Shown here piece after piece: positions 22,800-33,922 of a stretch of 64,000 nucleotides of DNA; positions within the stretch are counted from its first letter, which is position 1, and each line of letters starts with the position of its first letter. The notes under the pieces were generated by a model, which worked only from the letters and a program-made list of their open reading frames with translations, searched no databases and was not told where the DNA came from. The stretch is from positions 1,426,001 through 1,490,000 of the forward strand of contig JACGCN010000008.1 in assembly GCA_014905825.1 (NCBI GenBank), given 5' to 3'. Origin of the DNA: Lyophyllum atratum (lineage: Eukaryota > Basidiomycota > Agaricomycetes > Agaricales > Lyophyllaceae). Position numbers and translations under genes: made by a program.

Positions 22800-23389
22800 T
22801 GTCTTCATGGTTGTACTCGATGCTCGACGTTGCTCGTGTGTGCTATATAGAGCGGTATATCATATCCTGAAGTCAAGTCGTCGGTGGGTGTCCCGAGCAC
22901 CGCGTATTCTGAGCTCCCTGCGTTTATCGGGAGTGAGGAAGCTATCCTACTCCGATGTCAAAGATGTCCCTCGTGCGTTCGCTCGGACGACTAATCTAAG
23001 GAATCTTCAGTTGCTTGTCGAAGACACGACTCAAAAACTCTTGGCGCTCCTCACAGCGAAACTGCCTTGGCTAGAAAACTCCAACTATTGTTCAAAACAA
23101 TTAGCTCCAAAGTACGAGCATACAGGAGTTTCAAACTGCAGGTGCGCAACTTCATAGAATCTTGAAAAATGTCCTATTCCCGCATGGCTGTGTTAACTTC
23201 ATGCAGTGACGGAAACTGCGCCACTTCATGGCGGAACCTGATCATCTTCATGCTGTCAAATACCTCGAACAGTATGAGAACGTTATGCATCTAGCTATGC
23301 GCGGCCTAGAAACCGTGAAGATTATCTGGGAAGGTTTACAGGATAGGGCAACTGCGCCTGCTACCAGCAACGATGCCGTCATCTCGTAG
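22800..23389 (+). pseudogene. C-terminal relic of an F-box/leucine-rich gene
   Basis: Two coding fragments in different frames match the C-terminal half of the F-box genes at 12.5-16.5 kb. The first contains SYSDVKDVPRAFARTTNLRN and LLALLTAKLPWLENS, matching FSYSEVEHLVDAFSRQGLLK and LLSLLAAKLPQLEIL of copy 2. The second contains LRHFMAEPDHLHAVKYLEQY and MRGLETVKIIWE, matching the last exon of copy 2 (LQHFTGVH and AIPSLQTMELSW), and ends at a TAG. No F-box start or N-terminal half is found. It sits between the dioxygenase gene and the APH-like gene, about 6 kb from the intact pair. Confidence 0.7.
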
Positions 23390-24720
23390 GCATAGAATTT
23401 CTGTAACCACGGCTCACAGAGGCTACCTCATTCCGTTCTTATTCGCAGGTATGCATCGGATCAGAAGCGACAGCACGCCGCCAAGAATGCTGGGCAACAT
23501 GATTGCTCGTAGGATATCACATCGCTGAAGTGGTCCGCAACTCTACCGACCGAGGTAGGCCTAGCTCATTTAACAATAGTCTCGACGAACAGCCTTGGCC
23601 ATGGTCCTTGGCTGATTGTTGAAGATGCCGAGAATGCCAAAACGCCAAATCGATGTTTTCAATGGCGTTCAACAATTGTATAGTGTATATCGAGGCTCGT
23701 AAGTCTACATGTATGAACTGCTGCCGTTGTGTTTGATGCAGCTGCGCCCTGGCGGTTCCTGACGTGCTCAAACTAAAAATACATCCGCGTTCGAGGGTGT
23801 ATATCACATCCCCACCTTTGATGAGCACGTCCCCGATCAACGCACGTTGGCCGAGAATTGTATAGCTCAGAAGCACGTAATCTGCTGACACCCGCTGCAG
23901 AGTTTTGAGATGAGATATGCAACTGATGATGACGAGACGTCACCGACATGAATCCATGTTGAGTGATGTCGTTGACGTATCAGGCCTTCAGGACTAGCCA
24001 GGACAAAAAGCACTCCATGCATATGCCAGCAAGTGGGTCTCTTGCACTTGGCAACCCAACCGAAGGCGAATAGAAGCCACTTCATGCAAAGTCGCCTTGA
24101 CCATCTTCCTTGACTTCACAAGATAAGTAAGCGAGGTAAGGGCTCACGAGCTACTCAGGGCCGTCTAAGGGTTCTTAAGGGTCGGAAGGGTCTGGTCAAG
24201 GGTGGATGGAATAAAGATGTAATATCCCGATCAACTGACCTTGAACTGACCTATGTTATACTTAGACGGTCTGCATATATATGGGCCGCACGGTGCCGTA
24301 GGTGTTGCGTACGGAAATCTGGAGGAACTGCAGTTCAGATAGAACGTGGAACAAACTTGGGCAGGCCGTAAGTGGTTCAACAGTTGTCCGGTTTCGGCGG
24401 GATGATCGATCACATGGCGAAACAAGGATATACCAAATAGCTACAAACTCGCTTATTTATCAAGCACATAATTATAGGACGCAATCGCTATGCTACCGCG
24501 CCCATATCCCCGTCTTTCAACCTCCCTGTGTGCCCACTGGCCTCTTAGACTGCAACCACCACCATCCTTCTCAAATACCCCACTGTCTACCTCGGAATCT
24601 CACAAGTTTCAGATTTTTCACTTGTATCTCACTACGCAAGACCTGCTGAGACCCAGATAAGCTGAACGCGCTTGTATAGTCTTGTCAGACAACCCTATCT
24701 GCCATCGAAGCCATCCTGTG
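23390..24720. other. long stretch without a supported gene
   Basis: A 124-codon minus-strand frame at 23517-23891 contains NAIENIDLAFWHSRHLQQS and might be another leucine-rich relic, but no family match is clear. The part 24120-24250 is rich in AGGGT/GGTCA words without a regular unit. Confidence 0.3.
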
Positions 24721-26843
24721 ATGCATGGCAATGGTCATGACCTATCAGTGAATCTTACCAATGGTCCCGCCTCACCGAATCCCCGCGTCGCGCCTTTAGA
24801 GTGGAGTTGGGCGATCGAACATGCCGATCGGAAGCGCGAGGCCAAGGCCGACGCTGCTCTGCACGGTGCGACCCCTTTTCAAGTGGACAGGCGAGTCCTC
24901 AAAGACGTTGTACGCGAGAATAAGGGAATAGATGTAGGCGGGATCGAATTTCTGAGTGCAGGTGAGCTTCAGGTTTCACATGGCCGGCTCTTGGGCTAAC
25001 GACCGGTCTACAATAGGGACCTTTCACAAGGTGAGATCATCACATTCGACCCTCTATCATAAGATCTAACCTCGTAATCACAGGCATATCTTATCACGCT
25101 ATCCGACCACTCTGAACTAGTCGCAAGCGTCGCCAGGCGCTACATGCCGCGCCTGAAAACGGAATCAGAAGTTGCTACAATGCACTTTCTCCGCGAAAAC
25201 ACCAATATTCCCATACCGTCTGTGTACCATTACGACTCCAATCCTTATAATCGACTAGGCGGCGAGTATATTCTAATGTCCAAGGTGTGTTGCATAAGTG
25301 CGCCTCGATACACGTGCTATGATTGACCATCAACGTTGGTCAAAGGCCCCCGGCGTACCCCTTGCAACCGTCTTCCACTCGCTATGTTACAACGATCTCG
25401 CCAAGTTACTCGAGAATCTTGCGACGATGATATTACGCCTATTCGCCCACCGGTTTAGCGACATCGGATCCCTATACTTCGGGCCCAATCCTTACGGAGC
25501 GCTCTCCTCTTCCGCTCCCACTCCAAAAGCAGTTCAGCATCCATACTCTGCTTTTCCATTCTCGCCAACTCTAAGCATGTCAAACTTGGTTACATCGAAA
25601 TTCCACAATGCGAAACTGACTCGACCCCTTGGTCGGGAGTTCCATGTCGGCCCTATTATCTCTTGGCCCTTCTTCGGTACGCATAGGGGAGAGCTCACAC
25701 ACCCTACGGAACTCAACCGCGGGCCGTGGTCGAGTTCAAGTGATTACTTTGTCTCGTGCGCAGAACGAGAGATCGATGGCGTTATCCGAGAGAACGAGGG
25801 CAAATCTGCGCCGCATCGACTCCATCTTGATCCTGACGAGATCATGTCTTCGAGACATCACCGGCTAAGGGCCGTGCCGGGTGATGAGAGTGACGACAGT
25901 GACGAGTGGGACCTGGAAGAGAGTGAGGAAGAATGGGAAGGTCCGGGCGACGCTATGTACCGGGATTACCGGCGAATGCAGAGGAGTACCTTCCTGGTTG
26001 CACACCTCTCTGAGAGAGAGGACCGGGTGCGGAAAGAGATGGCGAGGTGGAAGAGCATGATGGACCGTCTTGTCAAGGCGACGCTGGATGACTCTCCAGA
26101 GACCTTTGCGCTCGATTGTCACGATCTTAGTCTCGAGAACATCTTCGTTGACGCTGAGGACAATTCTAAGATTGTAGGTCACCTGTTCCCCCGTAGATCT
26201 TCCTCTCGCTAATCTTGGCGAAATCTAGACATGCATAATTGACTGGGAATCTACGACCACGCGACCACTATGGCAGTGCGCCCACCTTCCTGCATTTGTC
26301 CAGAGCAGTCCATTCATCGGGAGACTCTTCCGTGAGGCGGTCGTCAAAGTCGGCAAGGCCGCGGAAGCATCCGGCACGACACCCACTAAGCATGGCAAGG
26401 AAGTCGACCTCGCCGCCCTCTCTCGCGAATGGCTATATTACGAGTCCGCTGGCCAAAGGTTACGCATGGCCCACCGCTTTGTTGAATGGGATGGCTGGGA
26501 GGAGGGTCTTATCGACAGCATCCTGGGACCTGAAGAGCACGACGACGACTGGCTGAAAGACAGCGAGGACGCTCTTACAGCGGCTGGGTTGAACAGTCCA
26601 CCAATGCCCGACCACGCTCCGAACATCCTCATTTCGGCTGTTACTCGGCGTAAACCGTCCTCGAAGCTCCCCTTCGCCAAGGAGCAGGAGAAGGAGCAGA
26701 TGCTCAACACGACTGGGGACTATTGTGGTGGACGGGGTGGGGAGCTAGGGAGGCGCTTGGAGGCTTGGCTTACTGTCAATGGGATCGAGGAAGAGCGCTC
26801 CATTCATGAACCGCGTGGCAACACAGTATTGCTGGAGTTATAA
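24721..26843 (+). CDS. aminoglycoside-phosphotransferase-like (APH family) kinase
   Basis: Five exons. I start at ATG 24721 (MHGNGHDLSVNLTNG) because it is the first in-frame ATG. Segments run VDRRVLKDVVRENKGIDVGG, a tiny exon giving GTFHK, then AYLITLSDHSELVASVARRY and TESEVATMHFLRENTNIPIP, the N-lobe of APH folds. EYILMSKAPGVPLATVF forms the hinge. The catalytic loop reads ALDCHDLSLENIFVD and the metal-binding DFG equivalent is CIIDWES, so both key Asp residues are present. An acidic insert (ESDDSDEWDLEESEEEW) of about 50 residues lies before the catalytic loop. Such fungal kinases are numerous and mostly of unknown substrate; antibiotic resistance should not be inferred. It lies between the two catabolic gene pairs, but nothing links it to them except position. 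Confidence 0.85.
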
Positions 26844-27386
26844 CGGTCGGGATTCGGTACGAGGTCTGCCAATCCTTTTCTTCCTTGCCGTGCAAGAAAG
26901 TTGGGATCATCTTACTACTGTATCGCTCTGGTCCACGATGCACTCCATTCGATAGGTCGGCACTGGGCAGGCCTGTGATGGCCTTTGGCTCGTGTGACAG
27001 TCGCTCTGCGGCTCGTCGTCCTCGCCCTTGCTTGACAAGCAGCTCGTGATGGATTATGGCCAGGATGCGCAACTACGACTCATTGTATATCTGTTCAAAA
27101 TGCATTCGATCGGTAGAATTTCTGAATTCAAGCCCTGGACTTTCCTTTGCAACACGAAATTGCTTGAGAAGGCATACTGCGTCATCATTCATCGACCCTG
27201 TCGCAAGTCACCATCATGATCAGACATCTTTCCGCACGGACTTCATCGACACTGGGATATCAGATAAGATACTTGAGTGATACAATACGAGCTCAGCCTT
27301 TCACCAGCTGAATCCACCTTCGTACAATCTAAGATTGTGTCCATGATGCTTGCATCCCTCTCAGGTCCCCCATAGAGGGAACTTTT
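26844..27386. other. intergenic, convergent 3' flanks
   Basis: Between the kinase stop and the dehydrogenase stop. No gene recognised. Confidence 0.35.
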
Positions 27387-28779
27387 TCAAAGACGCATCG
27401 GTATCCTCGCTGGTATCATGGCGGCATCCTCGCCAACCGCCTTGTCCACCTCTTCACCGATCACCACGACATCGCCCATCTTTTCGCATAGCTCTCTTGC
27501 CGACTGTTCTAGCTCGGGCCCCAAAATCTGAGGGTCGCTGCCAACTTGGATGGTTGGGCTGGACATAAACCACATGCGCTGTTGAGCTAAACCCTGCTCG
27601 ATCATAGCCTGCCGAGAGTACACGAGAACGCATTGTTAATATGGCTCAGAGGAAGGATAGGGCACCAACTTGGACCCCATCGACGCCATGCCACCCATGT
27701 GCTATGGCAATCTGCAACATAGGTGTCAAACGAGGCTTATACTGCGCCACGCACGGTCATGAGTACAACGTCCAAGGCAAGAAATACATGCTGTACCGCC
27801 TTCTCCAGAAATATTCGTCTTTTTGGTATAGGCAAACCTTCGGAAACCGTCGCTGGCGGCATATAGGGTATGGTGAGGATCGTAGATACGGTCGAGTAAA
27901 CTAGTCGTTCCTCTGGTGTACCAGGGGCCAAAGCCGCTGAGAAAGCAGGAGAATCTTTCTAGTATTTAAAATCGCAGAAGCGACCGGACTCACGGATAGC
28001 ACCCACAACCATCAGTATTTTGACGGCGTCCGGACGAGCCAGATGATCCTCAACGTCATCTGGACTTTTCAGATGAATGATATCTAAATGGGGGAACGAC
28101 TGTTGGACAGCGCAGACTTCTGCAGCATCACGGTTCACTAAGAAAAGTGGGCGCAGTCCTAGAAGAGTAAGAGCGTGCGCCGCGGACCGAGTCGTTGCGC
28201 CGCCTCCAATGATAACACCCCCAGCCTTGATGCCCGGTGGATAAGACTCGTCGGAGGATACCTTCAGACTTGGAAATTGGTAGCGAAGCGCCCGTAAAAG
28301 AGCATTCCGAACCCCTAGAACTAAAATGGTATAAGCTTTGCCCGGATAGAACACCCTAAGAAATTGACGCACTGTCTGTGTTCTGTCCTACGAGTTTGTA
28401 CCCGTTACTTGTCCGGACTTTGACAACAGTATTGCAAGCACCCGTCGCTTGACTCTCGGGAGAAATCTCGTCAAGGTAAGGCAGTATCGCAGCCTTGAGA
28501 GGCATGGTAACACTTTTATGTAGTGGTGCTGGTAAGGGCATTTCGAGAGGTCGGTGAAAGATGGACGAACGCGGAGCCCCCACAATCATCCCGAGACAAG
28601 ATTTCTAACATGGCAGACGTAACCTTGCTAGTCGGCCAAAGACTGTAAGCATTTGATGGGTCCCCCGTAGACCAGTTGGCAAAACAGAGGTTATGCAAGG
28701 CAGGTGCAGCTGAATGAGCGACTGGATAACCGAAGAGATAGAACTTTTTGCCCTTGGGCGGTATATGAGGCGAATTCAT
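27387..28779 (-). CDS. shikimate/quinate 5-dehydrogenase family protein
   Basis: Spliced gene with about five short introns. The substrate-binding domain reads FYLFGYPVAHSAAPALHNLC, GGSAVTMPLKAAILPYLDEI (Lys of the catalytic pair) and TGACNTVVKV...LVGQNTD (Asp of the pair). The NAD(P)-binding domain contains GGVIIGGGATTRSAAHALTL and RPLFLVNRDAAEV. The C-terminal part has ERLVYSTVSTILTIPY, KAYKPRLTPMLQIA and GVQAMIEQGLAQQRMWF. It oxidises quinate or interconverts dehydroshikimate and shikimate; which one cannot be read from sequence. It is a stand-alone protein, not the AROM pentafunctional fusion. The permease-like gene starts divergently 362 bp away, which favours quinate catabolism. One intron (GTGAGT...GAAAG, about 27960-27998) needs an acceptor a few bases past the first AG to stay in frame. 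Confidence 0.85.
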
Positions 28780-29141
28780 AACCGTGGATAGTAGATTGGC
28801 GTTCAACAACAAGTGTCTATATGAGGTTTTGAACTGCGTCCATGATTTTATATGACCGTTCTTGCGTGTCGGTGATGTACACAACTTCCAAGTTATGCCC
28901 GAAATTCGGGCATGTCCGACGGCCTCCGATCGGAGACTGTGATCACCAGACTTGCGTTCCCGACGGCCCACGCGCTCCCCAGTTCCACTCTGCTCCCACA
29001 TCGATCCCAGAAATACCTCGTCAAATTATGTGGTTCTCTTCTCAGCCTGGATCAATCATTCCCATCACGGCCCCTAGCCTATATCTTCCCCTACATTAGT
29101 TTGCGGGGAATTTTTCACTCTGGCTTTCTCGTAACTGCAAT
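28780..29141. promoter_or_regulatory. divergent promoter of the quinate dehydrogenase/permease pair
   Basis: 362 bp between opposite start codons. It contains a compact block of three inverted repeats at 28883-28935, so the two genes are likely co-regulated from one site. Confidence 0.6.
28883..28935. promoter_or_regulatory. block of three perfect palindromes, candidate operator
   Basis: Three inverted repeats follow each other: AACTTCCAAGTT (28883-28894), ATGCCCGAAATTCGGGCAT (28895-28913, 9-bp arms round one base) and CTCCGATCGGAG (28924-28935). The last two have CCG-N5-CGG and CCG-N2-CGG cores, the triplet type bound by fungal Zn2Cys6 regulators. That quinate genes of other fungi are controlled by such a regulator is known; binding here is inference. 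Confidence 0.5.
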
Positions 29142-31380
29142 ATGGGCCACTTCTCTCGCGTCGAAGATCGACCTACACCGAATGAGGTCTACAATTGGAG
29201 GGTCTACTTTGCCTCCATAGTGTCAACCTTCGCCGCCGTCATGATTGGGTATGTGGAAGTTTACCTTGTTAGTCGTTTGAATCCATCCGACCTCGCCTAG
29301 GTATGACTCTGCCTTCATAGGAACATCAATAGCACTTCCAAGTTTCAAGGCCGAATTCGCTTTGGACAAGATATCGGCCAGCGAGTTCGCACTCATTTCA
29401 GCGAACATCGTTTCGTTGTACCAAGCAGGGTGTGCATTGTTATCCTCAGCTAGATGTACCACTCAATAAGCTTTTCAGCTGTTTCTTTGGCGCCATTTTT
29501 GGCTATCCTTTAGGGTACTACTATGGTCGTAAATGGGGCTTGGTAGTCTCGGCTGTCGTTTTTTGTGTGGGTGCTATTCTCCAAGTTGTCGCAAAGTCAG
29601 TCAGGGTCAATCCCACCACACGCATATCTCAACGATTGACGATGCAATAGGTCATCAACAGGTCTGGGAATTATCTATGCCGGCCGGGTCATTGTGGGAC
29701 TTGCGATAGGAGCGGCCTCCAATCTAGCGGTGACTATGCCTTGTCACTGATAAAAATATCTTTCCTCACTCACTTTCGTCATAGCCTATTTACGTGGCCG
29801 AGATCTCCCCACCAGCAATTCGGGGCCGATTGATTGGCCTGTACGAGTTGTGTTGGCAGATAGGTGGTGTTGTCGGTGAGTTTTGTGCGAGATCATTGTC
29901 ACCACCGTGGTCTATAACTTCCCATTCAGGCTTTTGGATTAACTATGGAGTCAACCTGAATGTCAAGCCCGGTCGTGCTCAATGGCTGATTGCTTTCGCC
30001 GTCCAGCTAGTTGTACGCGGTCTATTGATCCATTGAGTTTTGGTATCCACGGACTAAATCTATCTTCTGCGCGATAGCCGGGAGGTCTGCTTTTCGTTGG
30101 GTCTTTTTTCCTCACCGAATCTCCGCGTTGGCTGGTTTCGCGAGATCGCAATGCCCAAGCCCTAAAAAATCTTTCCTATCTTCGCCACCTCCCAGAGGAT
30201 CATCCCTACCTTAAAGAAGAATACCAAGCGATTGAAGCAACGATTGCACACGAGCGTGGCCTTGCTGGCGCTGGCTTCTGGGGTCCCCTCAGGACCGTTT
30301 TCACAAGCAAAGTGCTGATCAAAAGGCTGCTGATCGGTTCCAGTCTTTTCGCATGGCAGAATGGAACCGGTATAAATGCTATCAACTACTACTCGTACGT
30401 CTTGGTTAATCACTCGTCGAGATAGATGTTCAATTTTTACAGCCCCACTATATTCCGGTCGATCGGTATCACAGGCACGAGCACAGCACTTCTGACCACG
30501 GGTGTATATGGCATCAGTGAGTATCTTGCGCGCACCTTCACCCTGTTAATACTGACGCTGCTGCTGCTGAAGTCAAATTGATTGGTGCGCTCATCTGGCT
30601 TCTTTGGCTTGTCGATACGTTAGGTCGCCGTTACTTGTTGATCATTGGGTCCATCGGGGGTGCATTTTCTATGTACTATATTGGGGCATTCATCGCCATC
30701 TCAAAACCTGAGGTTACAACATCTGTTACATCTACCCCTTTGTCAAGTGGCGGGAAAAGTGCCAGTACGTCTTTCATGTCCGACTTTAAGTCGCTCTGTT
30801 GTATAACCAGCTTTTTGTATAGTCGCTTTCTTCTACATATGGACGATATTCTATTCGCCTACGTGGAATGGTACTCCTTGGGTTGTTGGAGCGGAGTTCT
30901 TCCCGCAGCATGTTCGTACGTTTACGCAGGCGTGCATGGCAGCCTCGAATTGGCTCTTTGGGTGAGTTCTGATGATTCCTAGGCGACCCTACTTCATGAA
31001 ACTTCCACTCAATCGCCGTCCAGTTTCCTCATCGCACGCTTTACACCTCAGATGTTCTTAGCCATGGGTTACGGTGTCTACATCTTTTTTGCGACCCTGA
31101 TGGTCTTGTCCATTTTCTACGTCTTTGTCAGTCTCTCTGTCTGTCGGCCCTTATCAACGTGGACCTTCTAATCTGATATTCACAGTTTTTACTTCCGGAG
31201 ACCAAGCAAATCCCACTCGAACGAATGGAGGAACTCTTTGAGCCTGGAGTCAAACCATGGAGAGCCCATGCGGTGGTTATGGCTCGGATCCAAGAGGATA
31301 ACACCACGAGGGTGTACAAGGGGAGGAAGTCCCATGACTTCTCGGGAAAGCCATCTCACGATCATTCTGAGCGTTCATGA
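29142..31380 (+). CDS. MFS transporter, quinate permease type (sugar porter family)
   Basis: About eleven exons. The start is MGHFSRVEDRPTPNEVYNWR followed by the first helix VYFASIVSTFAAVMIGYDSA. Sugar-porter signatures are YYYGRKWGLVV, YAGRVIVGLAIGAASNLA, PIYVAEISPPAIRGRLIGLY with ELCWQIGG, FLTESPRWLVSRDRNAQALK, WQNGTGINAINYYS, DTLGRRYLLI, WVVGAEFFPQHVRTFTQA and the C-terminal FLLPETKQIPLERMEELFEP. The ending GVKPWRAHAVVMARIQED is typical of fungal QutD/Qa-y quinate permeases rather than hexose carriers. Twelve membrane helices are expected, in the plasma membrane. The divergent neighbour is the quinate/shikimate dehydrogenase. Specificity for quinate is inferred from subfamily features and context. 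Confidence 0.85.
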
Positions 31381-32239
31381 CTTCATGTTTCTAGTCCCTT
31401 ATGACATGTTATCTTTCTCCCATTCCCAGGCGTCTCTCTTTCCCTGCAACGCCATTGATGTCACCGTCGCTTTACTTTGGCAGATATGGAGTCACGAGCG
31501 CTCTCCTGTTATCAACGGCGAAGTTGAACGTTCGGCGCCATTGCTTTGACGGGGGGTATGGAACATACGGTTGCCAATATGTCCGATCTTTGATGACCTC
31601 CCCGACTTCATTTCCAGCTTCGAGCTTGAGCTTAGCAAAACGTCCGAGCTGAACTCGATGGACTGAATCTCACCTCGGCGACATCGCTACGCCCGAGTCG
31701 GTCGCTCGGTCGTCTGTTCCTCCACAAACCCGGACACTGCTCCAGTCCTCGGGCAAATGGGTTGAATCGAGCTATCTCTACAGCCAGCGCAAAGTAAGCG
31801 CTTGGGTCGGCTGCCTGCTGCCGTTCTCAACGCAACGATGGCATACAGCGGCACACTCGTCAAAGCATCGGATCCTTTCATAACCTACTTCACGCTTCTA
31901 ATCGCAAAAGCGTCCGGGCTGGCCATCTGATTCTCTGTGCGCTGGGCCCTGGCGAGTGCGACGTCACATGGTTTTCTTGCTCCCAATAATCTCGGCTGTA
32001 CACCCCGACGATCCTCTGAAGACGCAAGGCCACGCAAGCGCGATGAACCACGGGGCACCTGCCCGGATGTATTGCTTTTTAGTCGACAACTGTCTATGAT
32101 AGCAAGTGATCCGAATGGCGACTGATCATCACCGATCTTGCAATGTTATATCCGTAACCATCTCCGAGGGGTACTTAAATTCACTCTCCTTCTCCCACTC
32201 TCTCCCATCTCTTTTTCTCCAATCATATTATCTACTCTC
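31381..32239. other. stretch without a supported gene
   Basis: Coding-like fragments occur in several frames (for example IFDDLPDFISSFELELSKTS near 31590 and LPAAVLNATMAYSGTLVKAS near 31820), but they do not join into a recognised protein. A decayed gene is possible. The last 60 bp before the cyclophilin start are strongly pyrimidine-rich. Confidence 0.3.
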
Positions 32240-32920
32240 ATGGCAAACGTTTTCGTAAGCCTCTTCGTTTCATGGGCACTTTTATTTCGCCATTTATCTC
32301 TCTTTTTTATTTATTTTAACGTTGCTCATTCGTCATAGTTCGATATTACTATCGACGGCAAGGCTGCTGGGCGTATTGTGATGAAGCTTTATGACGACAT
32401 AGTTCCCAAGACAGCGAGGAATTTCAGGGAACTTGCGACCGGACAAAACGGGTTCGGGTACGAAGGCTGCATCTTCCATCGCATCATCCCTGGGTTCATG
32501 CTTCAAGGCGGCGACTTCACGAAGGGAACAGGGGCGGGAGGAAAGTCTATTTATGGAGAAAGGTTTCCAGGTATAAGATCTGTTCTGGTGTAGCGGGTCA
32601 AATTGTCCTGATGAACTAAAACAGATGAGAACTTCCAGTTGAAACACAGCAAACCTGGCCTTCTTTCGATGGCTAATTCGGGCAGGAATACGAACGGTTC
32701 CCAGTTCTTCATTACCACTATTTCGACCACATGGCTTGATGGATCTCACGTCATATTCGGTGAGGCTTTTAGTACAGTCGCTCTGAGTTTAATATTTTCC
32801 TCACACAAAACAGGGGAAGTGATCGAGAACATGGACCTCGTCAAGCAAATAGAGTCCCTTGGAACGCCTGCAGGTACACCGAAAGCGAAGATTACTATTG
32901 CGAAGTCTGGGACTATCTGA
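32240..32920 (+). CDS. cyclophilin-type peptidyl-prolyl isomerase, tandem copy 1
   Basis: Four exons; exon 1 is only MANVF before a GTAAGC donor. The spliced protein is about 162 residues, a single-domain cytosolic cyclophilin. Catalytic and ligand-binding residues are visible: [16 protein letters not shown] (Arg, Phe, Met, Gln), [18 protein letters not shown] and [13 protein letters not shown] with the Trp that contacts cyclosporin A. It has no targeting sequence or extra domain. It should catalyse cis-trans isomerisation of Xaa-Pro bonds. The next gene, 320 bp downstream on the same strand, is a paralogue with the same first-intron position. Confidence 0.93.
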
Positions 32921-33241
32921 TACACACTTAAAGTTGGGGTTCCCGTGAACTACGGGATGTATTACAACGGCCGTTGATTCTCCCGACACCTACAGGCATC
33001 CTGTATGTGTCTGAACAGCCGGCTTATTTTTTCTTTGCTCCCTAATGACCTCGGCTGTTGGAGTGAGTCCAACGTTGGTCGAACGTGCCTCTCAGTCCGT
33101 AACAAAAATAAATGAAAAATAAATCCAGGATAACCTTGCGAATGACATAATCCGATCATGCTGATAACTCGGGCATTGCCGAATCTCTTAAAAGATAACA
33201 TCATCGTTGGGTCTTGAACCACTCCCTTTTCATCTATCATC
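32921..33241. other. spacer between tandem cyclophilin genes
   Basis: Terminator of copy 1 and promoter of copy 2; nothing specific recognised. Confidence 0.35.
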
Positions 33242-33701
33242 ATGTCTAACGTCTTTGTAAGTCCAGCCCTGCACTATCTCCAGTGATCTTCCCAGATCCT
33301 CCGATCCGTATTTATCAGGCTTCATTTCACAGTTCGATATCACCGTTAACAACCAGCCTTCTGGCCGGATCGTCTTCAAACTGTACGACGATGTCGTCCC
33401 TAAGACCGCCAAAAACTTCCGCGAGCTCGCAACTGGCCAGCACGGATTCGGATATGAGGGATCATCGTTCCATCGCGTGATTCCGTCGTTCATGCTTCAG
33501 GGAGGAGACTTCACAAAAGGCAACGGCACCGGCGGCAAGTCGATCTACGGAGAGAAGTTTGCCGGTAGGTATAGATCTTAATTGGATGTCTCTCGATCTG
33601 ATCGCCGCTGGTACTGCTATCTAGACGAGAACTTCCAGCTCAAGCACACCAAGCCCGGTCTTCTGTCCATGGCTAACGCTGGAAAGAACACCAATGGCTC
33701 C

Positions 33702-33734
<33 letters not shown>

Positions 33735-33922
33735 TTGGACGGCGCTCACGTCGTTTTCGGTGAGATATAAACGCATGTTTCACTTAGCTATTCACTCAAT
33801 TTGTGTCTATCTTAGGCGAAGTTGTTGAGGGTATGGATGTCGTGAAGTCCATCGAAAAGCTTGGAAGTGCTTCGGGCAAAACCAGTGGGACCGTCACGAT
33901 CGCCAGGTCTGGCACCGTTTGA
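33242..33922 (+). CDS. cyclophilin-type peptidyl-prolyl isomerase, tandem copy 2
   Basis: Four exons with the same plan as copy 1; exon 1 is MSNVF. Motifs are [38 protein letters not shown] and [16 protein letters not shown], ending [11 protein letters not shown] Ser replaces the usual Gly in VIP.FMLQ, next to the active site; other catalytic residues are kept. Length is about 162 residues. Either copy could be the housekeeping cyclophilin A; I cannot tell from sequence. Copy 2 has the more usual vocabulary ([20 protein letters not shown]). Confidence 0.93.

Noticed and set aside
24120..24250. AGGGT/GGTCA-rich stretch as a tandem repeat or MITE end
   Set aside because: The words recur without a fixed unit or terminal inverted repeat.
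27387..28779. Part of the AROM pentafunctional shikimate enzyme
   Set aside because: Only a stand-alone dehydrogenase is encoded; no other AROM domain adjoins it.
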